Assembly (NCBI GenBank): GCA_003427395.1 | Contig: BFEA01000064.1 | Location: 2,510,533-2,539,114 of the forward strand | Reading direction: 5' to 3' | DNA: 28,582 bases | From: Chara braunii | Lineage: Eukaryota; Streptophyta; Charophyceae; Charales; Characeae | Made by a program: the position numbers and the translations under genes | Part shown: in pieces, positions 17,701 to 26,245 of the stretch | Layout: the number at the start of each line of letters is the position of its first letter | Position numbering within the stretch: the first letter of the stretch is position 1 | Notes under the pieces: generated by a model | What the model was told of the DNA's origin: nothing | What the model saw: only the letters and a program-made list of their open reading frames with translations | The model's database searches: none

Positions 17701-18518
17701 ACTCCAGCTGAGGCCTTCCTGCTGCAGCGCCCACCAACATGATGAAGATGGCTGCCACCATAGCCAGATAAGTACCTCTGGCGCTCCTCCCCCTTCCTGT
17801 CCTTCTTCCTCCTCTGAGTCCTTGCTTCTTCCCCCAACAGCGCTGCTCCAAGCTAGCGCTGCTCCAGCCAGCGCTCCAACCAGTGTGTCGCCAAACTTGC
17901 ACACCGACAATGAGGCCGGGCTCTTCGCCCGACTTGGAGATATAGCGGCCTGCTTTTTTCTTGGGCGGTGACTTCCAGGCCGCTCGGCCTTCCAAGCAAC
18001 AGGTACCTCCTCCCTTTCGGAGGGAGATATTGCCCGTACAGGCCCTAGACCCAGACTGGTTGACTGGTACCCGCCTAGACCTAGCCTACAACTACTGGGC
18101 CTCTCAAAATGCCACTTTTGTCTTCTTCTGCTCGGCCTCCAGTACCCGCACATCTACCTCTTCAGGGTGCGGTACCAGCCTACCTGCTACTTGAGTGTTT
18201 TCCCCCGCTGCAATCCCTCAATGTCACGGCCACAGGTAAGTACCGGCCATGAGGGCCCAACGAACGAACAAGACTTAGTGCCCTTACGGGCCACACACAC
18301 ACCCAAGCCAACCAGCACTCAGACAGACATGCAGTCCAGCAGCGTGCACACACACAGACTTAGTAGCAAGCGGGAAACTCAGCAAGTCATTCAGTCCATG
18401 AGCAAAACTCGGAAATCAGCCGTTTGTTTCAGTCCATGTTTGCTCGGGTCATCACATTTTCTTTTTCTGTTTGGTTCCGGTTGTTAATTAGGACAAGGTG
18501 ACGGAAGCAAGATAACTA

Positions 18519-18526
18519 CCACGTGG
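18519..18526. promoter_or_regulatory. G-box (CCACGTGG) upstream of DNAAF11
   Basis: The palindrome CCACGTGG lies 68 bases before the DNAAF11 start codon. It is a classical bZIP/bHLH target in green plants. Its role here is inference. A TTTTTTCCTCCTCCTCCCAG stretch (18531-18550) right after it resembles a splice acceptor, so the start codon may follow a 5'-UTR intron. Confidence 0.3.
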
Positions 18527-18593
18527 CAGCTTTTTTCCTCCTCCTCCCAGCTACTGGCGCATCCACAAGAGAAGGGTGTTCGTGCTATCCGAT

Positions 18594-18665
18594 ATGACAC
18601 GCATCACAGTAGAATTAATTCGAAAGCGGGCAGAGCATAATGAGGGCATAATTGCCACTTTGCAG
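18594..18665 (+). CDS. DNAAF11: DNAAF11 (LRRC6/TILB) exon 1
   Basis: The 24 codons from ATG encode MTRITVELIRKRAEHNEGII and then ATLQ. This is the conserved extreme N terminus of DNAAF11, the cytoplasmic assembly factor for axonemal dynein arms (human LRRC6 has the matching ITEDLIRRNAEHN pattern; Drosophila TILB and the trypanosome LRTP agree). The exon ends in phase 0 at CAG|GTTCGT. It joins in frame to ELSLHQQ of exon 2 at 25460, restoring the family's invariant LEELSLHQQ-like block. The protein is normally about 400 residues or more (leucine-rich repeats, LRRCT, coiled coil, CS-like domain); only 59 are here. DNAAF11 is kept only in lineages with motile cilia, so the organism probably makes flagellated cells. 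Confidence 0.88.
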
Positions 18666-18700
18666 GTTCGTGGGGACCAGTTCTCAGGCCGGGTCTTTTC

Positions 18701-18821
18701 TCCTCCTCCTCCTCCTCCTCCTCCTCCTCCTCCTCCTCCTCCTCTTCTTCTTCTTCTTCTTCTTCTTCTTCTTCTTCTTCTTCTTCTTCTTCTTCTTCTT
18801 CTTCTTCTTCTTCTTCTTCTT
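18701..18821 (+). repeat. (TCC)14(TTC)26 triplet tract
   Basis: Pure TCC units (about 18701-18743) run into pure TTC units (about 18744-18820), starting only 36 bases after the exon 1 donor. A further ~100 bases are almost all pyrimidine. The leucine/phenylalanine and glutamate/lysine frames over it are artefacts of the repeat. Confidence 0.97.
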
Positions 18822-19098
18822 TGTCTCCCTGTCCTCTTCCTTCTTGTCCTTCTTTTTCTCTTTCTTCTCTCGTTTTTCCCTTTCTTCTCTTTCTTCCTTT
18901 CCTTTTGCTTCTCTTTCTTCCATGATGGCCAGTTGTGGCTTTGTTCTGAAGGCCAAATAGGTAACTAGGCTGTGTGTGAGCATCAGAATGGCTTTCTTCC
19001 ATTGAGCCCAGCGAGCTTTCAATTTCATAGATGCTCTTACCATCCCCGAAATGGCTACCCTGTGCACATATGTTTCTCAGAAAAACAAAATAAAACAG

Positions 19099-19100
<2 letters not shown>

Positions 19101-19149
<49 letters not shown>
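19101..19149. repeat. (GT)24 microsatellite
   Basis: Uninterrupted GT dinucleotides over about 49 bases in intron 1. Confidence 0.97.
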
Positions 19150-19153
<4 letters not shown>

Positions 19154-19442
19154 CGGGTATTTCGAGAAACATCTCAACCGAGAGCATCCTCATTTATTTC
19201 TATCATTTTCCCCCCATGCTGTCTGAGATTGATCCAAAGAGACTGATTGATTATGCAAACAAGTTGCCATTGGTGGGAAAAAGAAAGGGGGAAAAAAAAA
19301 AAAGATGGCATTGGTGGGAAATATAGGCAGAGTTCCAGAAACAATAGCGGAGGGACCACGACTGATGATGCATGATGCTTTTCATGAAAGACTTGGGTGG
19401 CATGACTTGGTTCGCATGAAAGACAGGCATGAACTGAAATGG

Positions 19443-19580
19443 AGATGCACAGAAATCGAGAAGTGGTTCGAAAAAATCGAGCATGAACATGAAAGACTTG
19501 GCTGAAAGACAGACATGAAAGATGACTCCTGCGCAAGGATGATGCACAGAAATCGAGAAGTGGTTCGAAAAAATCGAGAA
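19443..19580 (+). repeat. Two diverged U6 3'-end fragments in tandem
   Basis: GATGCACAGAAATCGAGAAG followed by TGGTTCGAAAAAATCGAG occurs at about 19444-19481 and again at about 19541-19578. The second is preceded by CCTGCGCAAGGATGA, so it is clearly the 3' half of U6 (CTGCGCAAGGATGACACGCA...). They lie just upstream of the complete U6 copy and look older. Confidence 0.7.
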
Positions 19581-19600
19581 AAGGGATAGCGACAGGAAAT

Positions 19601-19627
19601 TTCAGCGGTGTCCTTCGGGACATCCGT

Positions 19628-19659
<32 letters not shown>

Positions 19660-19739
19660 GGCCCCTGCGCAAGGATGACACGCATAAATCGAGAAATGGT
19701 CCAAATAAAAAAAAATAAAAAATAAAAAAAATTCAGCGG
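19601..19739 (+). pseudogene. U6 snRNA retrocopy, nearly intact, with A-rich tail
   Basis: 19608-19705 matches U6 almost throughout. It has a pairing 5' stem (TGTCC TTCG GGACA), AAAATTGGAACGATACAGAG with the ACAGAGA box, an intact AGC triad, CCCCTGCGCAAGGATGACAC and the 3' end AAATCGAGAAATGGTCCAAA. In place of a Pol III T-run it has an A-rich tail (19706-19731). TTCAGCGG flanks it at 19601-19608 and 19732-19739 as a target-site duplication. No plant-type upstream element or TATA is visible. I therefore call it a recent LINE-mobilised retrocopy and not an active gene. Confidence 0.88.
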
Positions 19740-19978
19740 ACTCTCACCGGCTGATGCTGGTGAGGAGTCTGAACCCTCAACAGTCTGCAGCATCCCATTT
19801 GATTTTTTTCTGCAATTGGAGTCAATTTGAAGCTCTTTCGATGAGACCTGTTGCGAGTGGACAGCCAGGCGGGCGACAACAAAAGGAGCAAGACAAAGCA
19901 GGCAGCAGTAAAGCAAAGGGTGGGTGGTGGGTCGTCCGGGGGTTTGGGGCAGCTGGGCAGCCGGAGGCATAGATGTTT

Positions 19979-19979
19979 G

Positions 19980-20012
<33 letters not shown>
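19979..20012. repeat. Poly(A) tract of ~32
   Basis: An A run of about 32 bases, likely the tail of an unrecognised + strand retroposed element. Similar homopolymers lie at 20547-20566 (T), 20713-20730 (A), 23379-23403 (T) and 23583-23605 (T). Confidence 0.9.
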
Positions 20013-20013
<1 letters not shown>

Positions 20014-20271
20014 AGCAGCGGTTGAAGTAACAGCCACGTACACCGTCCAGCAGACAGGAAGGGAGTCAATTTGACGAATGTTGAAAAGAAACAAAAGAAA
20101 GAGAAAAAGAATGTCAGTGATCACCACTGAACACAAAGACAGGGATTGCGAACAGCACAGCCCCGAAAAGCATTGCAAGCACGTGTAACAAACGTGCACT
20201 GACTGTTTGGCACATCTTGAAGGTGCTGCACAAGAAAACTGAGGAGGAAACTTTTCTGTTGGGGGTACGTA

Positions 20272-20444
20272 GGGCGCAGTCACGATGTCAGTTTTAAATC
20301 CACTTCAGCCACCCCTCTTATACAACACATCCCCACCAAGCGCTAAAGCTGGGTTGTATACATTCACGTTTTTCCTGGGTTTGGCGCAACATTCGTGAGA
20401 TCGTGACTGAAACACATTTTCAAACTGAAACCATGACAGCGCCC
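20272..20444 (-). mobile_element. Tc1/mariner-type MITE, copy 1
   Basis: A 173-bp element with terminal inverted repeats GGGCGCAGTCACGATGTCAG / GGGCGCTGTCATGGTTTCAG, flanked by TA on both sides (20270-20271, 20445-20446). Its inside matches copy 2 (22462-22633) in reverse orientation at roughly 70-75% by eye, for example ACGTGAATGTATACAACCCA against TCGTGAATGCATCCAACCCA. Confidence 0.82.
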
Positions 20445-20883
20445 TAGTTTTCCCTTCTCCCTTCTTCCCCCCCCCCCCTCCAAAAAAGAAATGTTGCCCA
20501 AGATATTCTCGGGAGTTGCGCAGGCATCCCAAACATGGTTCCTTTCTTTTTTTTTTTTTTTTTTTTCTCCCTCCCATTCATGGTTCTTACTAGGACAGCG
20601 TTCCATGTTTGGACTACTGTGCATCTTCGAGAACTGTGTCCCCCAGATATTCATCAGGGTAAAAACCTTTTTGGCAGTGGATCCGATATAATCGAGTTCT
20701 GAACTTCTGATTAAAAAAAAAAAAAAAAAACAAGAAAAAGATGACAGCAATTTTCACTGCTACATTTGAAGATCGACTATATTGGACCCTTTTTTTTTTT
20801 GGGGGGGGGGGGGGACATTGGACCTCATTAGACTACCTCAGGGTGTACTCACACTATCCTCTTCATCTGAAGGTAGCTGGATT

Positions 20884-20945
20884 TGCGCTTGAGTCTGTAT
20901 TTCAACAGCTCAGGGGTGTACCAACTGAGCTAGGCCAATTGGTCC
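20884..20945 (-). repeat. tRNA-derived SINE-like fragment
   Basis: The minus strand reads GGCCTAGCTCAGTTGGTACA, a standard A-box. CCCCTGAGCTGTTGAAA follows, shared with the + strand copy at 24895-24985. The B-box region is worn. Confidence 0.6.
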
Positions 20946-21280
20946 CACTACGGCTTTTTTCTACTAACCTCTGGACGTAATTGCAATCAGATTCATCGAG
21001 GCCGGGCTGGAATTGTGATCAGATACGTTAAGGAAAGTGCCAGTGTGAGTATGCACTCAGTATTTTTTAATTATTATCTAAACCAGCGGTACAATTCTCG
21101 AGGCTCTTTCTCCCGACGCAGATGTCCCCTGTGCGCCAAAAAACTAAAAATGAACCAGCAATGGGCGTTCAAGGTTTTCTTTCTTCCTTGCCTGGCGCTG
21201 CCAGCCATTGAGGTCCAGTAGCACTATTCATCTGAAATTGAGGTTGGATACGATTCGTAGGACACCATTGCCTGTGAATG

Positions 21281-21306
21281 GTACTGGCGGTTTAAACCAC
21301 GAGGAC
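21281..21306. repeat. GGTTTAAACC palindrome family, site 1
   Basis: GTACTGGCGGTTTAAACCAC. Related sites are at 23176-23200 (ACTGGTGGTTTAAACCACTA), 23720-23734 (half site) and 24431-24456 (CGGTTTAAACCACCAGTAC). At the full sites a following TTAT.GGC..CGGG block with an A-run or G/C-rich tail is partly shared, so they are copies of a larger repeat. Confidence 0.65.
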
Positions 21307-21750
21307 CTTTCCCGTTTATGGGCTGCGGGCAGAAAAAAAAAGGCCCGAAACGGAAACAGGCTCGCCGTCTCCACATGGACACCGGACGCTGGACCACGGA
21401 CACCCTCCCCTGCGGCCATGTATTTTTGTATGAAAATGGTTGTTGTATGAAAATGGCCGCGGCCAGGCCACAAGGAAACGTCCTCGGGGGACGTCCCCAA
21501 GGATGTGTGGAACGACGCCACAAAATTCCCTTATGAGCCAGGACCTTTCCCGTTTATGGGCCGCGGGCAGAAAAAAAAGGCCCGAAACGGAAACAGGCTT
21601 ACTGTCTCCACATGGACACCGGACACCCTCGCCCGCGGCCGTGTATTTTTGTATGAAAATGGCCGCGGGCAGGCCACAAGGAAACGTCCTCGGGGGACGT
21701 CCCAAGGATGTGTGGAACGACGCTGCAAAATTCCCTTACGAGCCGCAAAA
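21303..21750. repeat. Tandem duplication, ~240/210 bp
   Basis: A unit starting GGACCTTTCCCGTTTATGGG and ending near AAATTCCCTTA(T/C)GAGCC occurs at 21303-21540 and 21541-21750, about 90% identical. The second lacks two short internal pieces. Both hold a GTATTTTTGTATGAAAATGG block and a CGTCCTCGGGGGACGT palindrome. Confidence 0.88.
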
Positions 21751-21838
21751 AAAAATCCTTGTGGCCAAAAAAAAAATAAAAAAATCCTTGTGGCTCAAGG
21801 AACACGTAAGGAGTGTCTAACGACGCTCATTGTCAAAC

Positions 21839-21910
21839 AGAAGTGCCCGGTAGACGGTAGGCAGAGAGGGAGAAGAGGACATCAACAAACGAGAGGGTGT
21901 GACAGACTGT
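21839..21910. repeat. Dispersed repeat family R1, copy in intron 1
   Basis: GAAGTGCCCGGTAGACGGTA...GGGTGTGACAGACTG matches the blocks at 2111-2180 and 3296-3370, 18 kb away. No gene is seen in 21911-22400. Confidence 0.65.
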
Positions 21911-22233
21911 TTTGTTGGAGTTTCGCCGACTCGTCAGGAGGCCGACGATACTGACAGTTATAATCCACCTTAACCCCGGTTGCAGTTAAGCATCAATGAC
22001 TGCCCATCGAGTCTGACAACTGATACCCTGAGGTGGGCACCAACTGCTGCCCTCAAGGTACCTGTGACAAAAATAAAAGCAGACTATCACTCATCCGCAC
22101 CAGACGGAAAACTCTACAGACTGCAGGTTCACACCCCATGACGAGCCAGGAAAACGCCCACAACCCATCATAAGCCATAACCCAGCAAAACACCCACACC
22201 CCATCACAAGCCGGCAAAACACCCATGAAACAA

Positions 22234-22299
22234 AGAAAGGTCTCTCACAGCCAGAAAATACACTCTAGAAAGGTCTCTCACAGCCAGAAAATACACTCC
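22234..22299. repeat. 33-bp tandem duplication
   Basis: AGAAAGGTCTCTCACAGCCA plus GAAAATACACTCT is repeated immediately, with one difference at the end. Confidence 0.9.
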
Positions 22300-22403
22300 A
22301 GACACACTGCTGGCACTAGAGGCATGGCATGCCCTAGTAGTGATCGCCCCGACCACTCACATTCAACCTGACCAGAGAAAACCGTAGCAGGGAGCTATCT
22401 AAG

Positions 22404-22427
22404 GTGTGTGTGTGTGTGTGTGTGTGT
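22404..22427. repeat. (GT)12 microsatellite
   Basis: Uninterrupted GT dinucleotides, about 35 bases before MITE copy 2. Confidence 0.95.
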
Positions 22428-22461
22428 TTCCCCTCCTTTTTGTTTTTTTGGGAAAAAACTA

Positions 22462-22633
22462 CGGCGCAGTCAAGGTTTTCAGTTTTAAATGCATTTCAGT
22501 CCGGTTTCGCCGATTTTGCTCCAAAGCGAGGAAAATCGTGAATGCATCCAACCCAGCTTTGAGTTTGGGTGGGAATGCGTTGTATTAGAGGGATGCATGA
22601 ACTGGATTTAGAACTGAAAATGTGACTACGCCG
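22462..22633 (+). mobile_element. Tc1/mariner-type MITE, copy 2
   Basis: A 172-bp element with terminal repeats CGGCGCAGTCAAGGTTTTCAG / CGGCGTAGTCACATTTTCAG and TA target duplications at 22460-22461 and 22634-22635. It is in the opposite orientation to copy 1 and has no coding capacity. No gene is seen in 22640-23600. Confidence 0.82.
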
Positions 22634-23376
22634 TAGTCAACCCCCACTTTTTTTTTTTATATTTTAAAGGTGACCGGGAGCATCACCTGGCGTACCGTGC
22701 TCTGCCCAGTACAGAATCAGCAATCAAGATATATCTGCCATGGTTTCCCAGTGCCTGACAAACACTTTTTTTTTCAGTTTTTCAACCCCTCCGGTACGGT
22801 GCCCTATCAAAAAAGTTAAAAAAAACAAAAGGAAAAAGTGTTGCACCACAAAAAAGCTACTGACCCTGCCCTGCTGAGCCGGAAAGTCAGGCCTCACAGA
22901 GACTCTGATTGGCCTAGCCTAAGGCGAGAATAATTTTCGTGGGCAAAATTTCCCCGCAAAAACGTATGTCTTTGTTTCCTCAAATATTATTGCCTGATTC
23001 GGCAGAACCTTCCCTAGTACACGCCTGATTTGTTTCGGTCAAGGAAAGTGGGAATACAAAATTGCCAGAGTTAGGAACTTAGGGTACACAGAATTTTGCA
23101 AACCCCGGAAGTACCCCCTTTGGGCTGGCCCCCCCCTTACCGCAACCTGCTTGTATTTGGCCGCATTCTCCGGAAACTGGTGGTTTAAACCACTAGTACT
23201 ACTTGGCCCAGTTATAGGCCACGGGGAAAAAAAAAAAAAAGAGTAGAAACATTTCTGGTCGGATGAATTTGGGCGCTTCTGTAGTGACCCGTACGTTTTC
23301 TAAAGTCATTTATTGTTTACGGGCACGACTTAAGAAAGTACTGGCGCTTTTAAGCTCACAGTTCTAACCAGGCTGC

Positions 23377-23407
<31 letters not shown>

Positions 23408-23611
23408 CCGCAAGGTCGAGAAATCTCTCAGCAATTTTACAAAAAAATGGTACGGCACCCAGCTCCATCTCAGCAATTTTATATGTTATGTAAAATAATA
23501 ATACAAACAACTTTTGCCTTGGAGGTATGGTCAAATTCGTAACCAAACTCGAGTTAAAAATCAAAAACCAAAAAAAAAAAAGTTTTTTTTTTTTTTTTTT
23601 TTTTTAATATG

Positions 23612-23695
23612 TTCGGCCGAACACGTTCGGGTGGCGTTCGGCCGAACACCCGAACATGTTCGGACGTTCGGAAAAGCTCCGAACATGTTCGGTGT
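23612..23695. repeat. Cluster of GTTCGG-based palindromes
   Basis: GTTCGGCCGAAC occurs twice (23612-23623, 23637-23648) and CGAACATGTTCGG twice (about 23651-23663, 23681-23693), with further GTTCGG half sites between, all within 84 bases next to a T23 tract. The sequence can fold in several ways. Confidence 0.8.
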
Positions 23696-23844
23696 GTTAC
23701 ACAGGTACATACATTAACATTAAACCACCAGTACTTACCACATTTTTCGTACCGCCCTGGGTCGAATCAATATGGACCCGAGGGGCAGGCCGATTTGGCT
23801 ACCGCGTTAACGGCCACACCAACCGGTAGGTACTGGTGGATTAA

Positions 23845-24027
23845 TAAAAATGCACCACGAGTCCTGATGGACTCAGATGGAAACAATAAGCCAGATGGGC
23901 GGCTGGGTGCCGTGCCAATTTTTTTGGCGCTACTGTAGTGGCCCGTACCTGGGCCAATAGTTGGGCCAAGTACATGAGCATTAATGAAAATGCACCACGA
24001 GTCCTGATGGACTTAGATGGAAACAAC
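23845..24027. repeat. 40-bp direct repeat, 140 bp apart
   Basis: AAAATGCACCACGAGTCCTG plus ATGGACT(C/T)AGATGGAAACAA is present at about 23848-23887 and 23987-24026 with one difference. Each contains the hairpin GAGTCC TGAT GGACT(C/T). A CTGTAGTGGCCCGTAC block between them recurs at 23279-23294. Confidence 0.8.
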
Positions 24028-24117
24028 TAGCTTCGGCGCTACTCGCTTTCAAAAGAGAAAAGAAAGAAAACAAAATTCGCAACTGGTTGAACCATGCCTT
24101 GTTTTACAAGGCACTCC

Positions 24118-24231
24118 TACCGTCCTCACCGGAATAGAACACCCAATCATTATAGCCGGATTTCGCGCAATTTTTTTTAGTCCAGATACAGCTATGCTAA
24201 CTGGCCGTTCTATTCGAGTGAAGACGGTAGG
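24118..24231. repeat. ~115-bp foldback with 28-bp arms
   Basis: CTACCGTCCTCACCGGAATAGAAC (24118-24141) pairs with GTTCTATTCGAGTGAAGACGGTAG (about 24206-24229), with a few mismatches. Compact and non-coding. Confidence 0.65.
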
Positions 24232-24582
24232 TCTCTAATAGCTGAGACAAAAGAAATCCCTCCTCTCCCCTAAAGCGCCAGTACACCACACATCGGCCCG
24301 CGGGTGTCAGCACGAAACCCGCACCACTTCGGAGGCCGCCTATTTTTTTTTTTCAACGGCGCCCCACGCCGCGCGGCCCCTCCGAGTTTTGCTTGTGGCA
24401 ACAAAAAACTTTCTGCAAGGCTGGGGCAGTGTACTCGCGGTTTAAACCACCAGTACATGCCAGCTACTATCGGCCGCGGGCCCCTTTCGGAGGCCGCTCG
24501 CCACCGATTCACTTTATCTACGGCGCTCCGCCTCCTCAATTTCCGGCGAGGCTCAAAAAGAGGTTCTCCAGTTGCCTGGGGC

Positions 24583-24798
24583 CAACAGAATAACAGCCAC
24601 TTCCCTTCTTTCCTTTCCGATCACCTCCAGAGCCTGGATGGTAGCCATTATGTTGTCAAATATAGATTGGCCTTTTACAAAAGCCCCTTGTTCTTTCCCT
24701 CTCAACCCTGGGAGATAGTCGGCGAGTCTGATCGTCAGGGCTTTGACCAAGATCTTATAGGCCACATTTAACACTGAGATCGGCCTTCTCCTAAAGCC
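24583..24798 (-). pseudogene. LINE reverse transcriptase fragment
   Basis: Minus-strand translation from 24798 gives RRRPISVLNVAYKILVKALT, then EQGAFVKGQSIFDNI and REVAVILL. This is the RPIS(V/L)LN...K...EQ.AFV.GRSI.DN segment of plant-type LINE RTs. It stops just where DLEKAYDR (motif A) should follow. The end at 24798 abuts a CCCTAAA repeat. Confidence 0.85.
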
Positions 24799-24800
24799 TC

Positions 24801-24820
24801 AACCCTAAACCCTAAACCTA
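24801..24820. repeat. Short interstitial CCCTAAA telomere-type repeat
   Basis: AACCCTAAACCCTAAACCTA: two full Arabidopsis-type units and a part unit, directly against the LINE fragment edge. Confidence 0.75.
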
Positions 24821-24894
24821 ATTCCTCTTCCCTCCTCCCTCCTAAAACCTTCCTAAATCGTAAGCCCTGCGCTCTCGGTACCCTAAGTGCTACC

Positions 24895-24985
24895 AACTGC
24901 CCTAGCTCAGTTGGTGCACCCCCCCTGAACGAACTGTTGAAAAAAAGACCAAGTGCTGAGTTCGAAGTTCGAACTCCACTGGAAG
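24895..24985 (+). repeat. tRNA-derived SINE
   Basis: A-box CCCTAGCTCAGTTGGTGCA and B-box AGTTCGAACTCC about 55 bases apart. The spacing and the body between (CTGTTGAAAAAAAGACC) match the fragment at 20884-20945. It does not fold as a full tRNA. No gene is seen in 24990-25455. Confidence 0.65.
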
Positions 24986-25459
24986 CAGATGAGTAAAATT
25001 ATACTACAACTCTGAATTACGTAGGGTCGCTCAGTTTGGTGATGATATTTCAAGGCTGCCACCTTTTATAAAAAAGAAATGAGAGGTTTAAAAAGAAAAG
25101 AGAAGAAGAGGGAAGAGAAAGAAGAAAAAAGCAAAACGAAAAAAGAAAGAAAGAAAAAAAGATCCCCTACTTGGAAGTCCTACTGACCACAACGGTGGGG
25201 GGTTTGGTGAGCCACAAAAATCACTCAATCTTTCATTCAAATTTCAAACACATTTCAAATGGATGACGATACCAGCAAATCTCAATGGACATTCCACCGG
25301 CACAAGTCACTAAAAAAAAAACAAAAAAAAACAAACCGATTTGAGAGGTAGACGCCTACTAAATCAAGTCCCAAACTCGATCGAAGGTAATTTCTTTGCT
25401 AGCTACGTTGACGAGCATTTTCCCAAATTTCACACTGTGGTTGGCTGATCCGCATCTAG

Positions 25460-25565
25460 GAATTATCGTTGCATCAACAAAATATTGAGAAGATTGAGTT
25501 ACTCGGGCAGCTATGTCGACATCTACAGATCTTATATCTTCAGAATAACTTGATATCCAGACTAG
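25460..25565 (+). CDS. DNAAF11: DNAAF11 (LRRC6/TILB) exon 2
   Basis: The 106-bp exon encodes [20 protein letters not shown], then [15 protein letters not shown] and the first base of a split codon (phase 1). ELSLHQQ.IE.IE is the DNAAF11 signature at the start of its leucine-rich-repeat domain; [11 protein letters not shown] is the first full repeat. The acceptor is CATCTAG|GAA and the donor CTAG|GTGAGG. Joined to exon 1 it gives 59 uninterrupted residues of the family with no frame break, so the gene looks intact as far as seen. The next exon (expected to continue with the ENL..L..LEYLNLALNNI repeat) is not found before the window end. Confidence 0.92.
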
Positions 25566-25823
25566 GTGAGGATATTGTTCTGCCCCTTTTTTTTCAATTT
25601 TAATTTTTAAACGATTTTTTTATTTTTTTTTCACAACATGCCTCCTTTTATATTCTGGGGAGGTACCCGTCCCATAACTTCTCTCGCCGGCAAACACGAA
25701 AACAACAAGATCTTGGACGTAAAGAACATAGGGCCTCAAGGAAACTGAAGAAGCAGCGGGAGACCGATGTGGAAGTAACAAGATCTTGAACTCTCTCACT
25801 CTCTCTCCCTCAAGGAACATAGT

Positions 25824-25825
<2 letters not shown>

Positions 25826-25897
<72 letters not shown>
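25826..25897. repeat. (GA)36 microsatellite
   Basis: Uninterrupted AG/GA dinucleotides. Confidence 0.97.
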
Positions 25898-25898
<1 letters not shown>

Positions 25899-26068
25899 CA
25901 TTTTTGACATGCAGGCATGTGAGAAGTAAAAAGAAGGCAATCCTTTTCCCTTTTCTCAAAAAGGCATATTCAATCTCCTTTGCAAGCAGCCTTCTACCTA
26001 CCTGCACACCAATCTGAAGCAAACAAGTTTGGGAAAAAAAGCAAAAACCCATACCCAAAGTCAGACTT

Positions 26069-26072
<4 letters not shown>

Positions 26073-26161
<89 letters not shown>

Positions 26162-26162
26162 N

Positions 26163-26229
<67 letters not shown>
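26073..26229. repeat. (GA)~78 microsatellite with one N
   Basis: A GA tract of about 157 bases; a single N at 26162 marks a collapsed or uncertain repeat length. Confidence 0.97.
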
Positions 26230-26233
<4 letters not shown>

Positions 26234-26245
26234 TTGCAAGCATTC

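Larger units (their letters stand above)
18666..25459 (+). other. DNAAF11: DNAAF11 intron 1 (6794 bp)
   Basis: Donor GTTCGT at 18666; acceptor CATCTAG ending at 25459, with a branch-like CTGAT (25445-25449). The intron is packed with repeats listed separately: a TCC/TTC tract, a U6 retrocopy, two MITEs, SINE-like and LINE fragments and palindromes. Open frames inside it come from these repeats. Confidence 0.85.

Noticed and set aside
18576-19067. Long leucine/phenylalanine frames and glutamate/lysine frames
   Set aside because: They are translations of the TCC/TTC triplet tract. Only the first 24 codons from 18594 (DNAAF11 exon 1) are real coding sequence.
19608-19705. An active U6 snRNA gene
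   Set aside because: No T-run terminator, no upstream plant-type element or TATA seen, and it is flanked by an A-rich tail and target-site duplication.
23866-24027. CCTGATGGACTC...GATGGAAAC, recalling a hammerhead core
   Set aside because: The core reads CTGATGG instead of CTGANGA and there is no cleavage triplet with matching stem I; it is a simple GAGTCC hairpin in a direct repeat.
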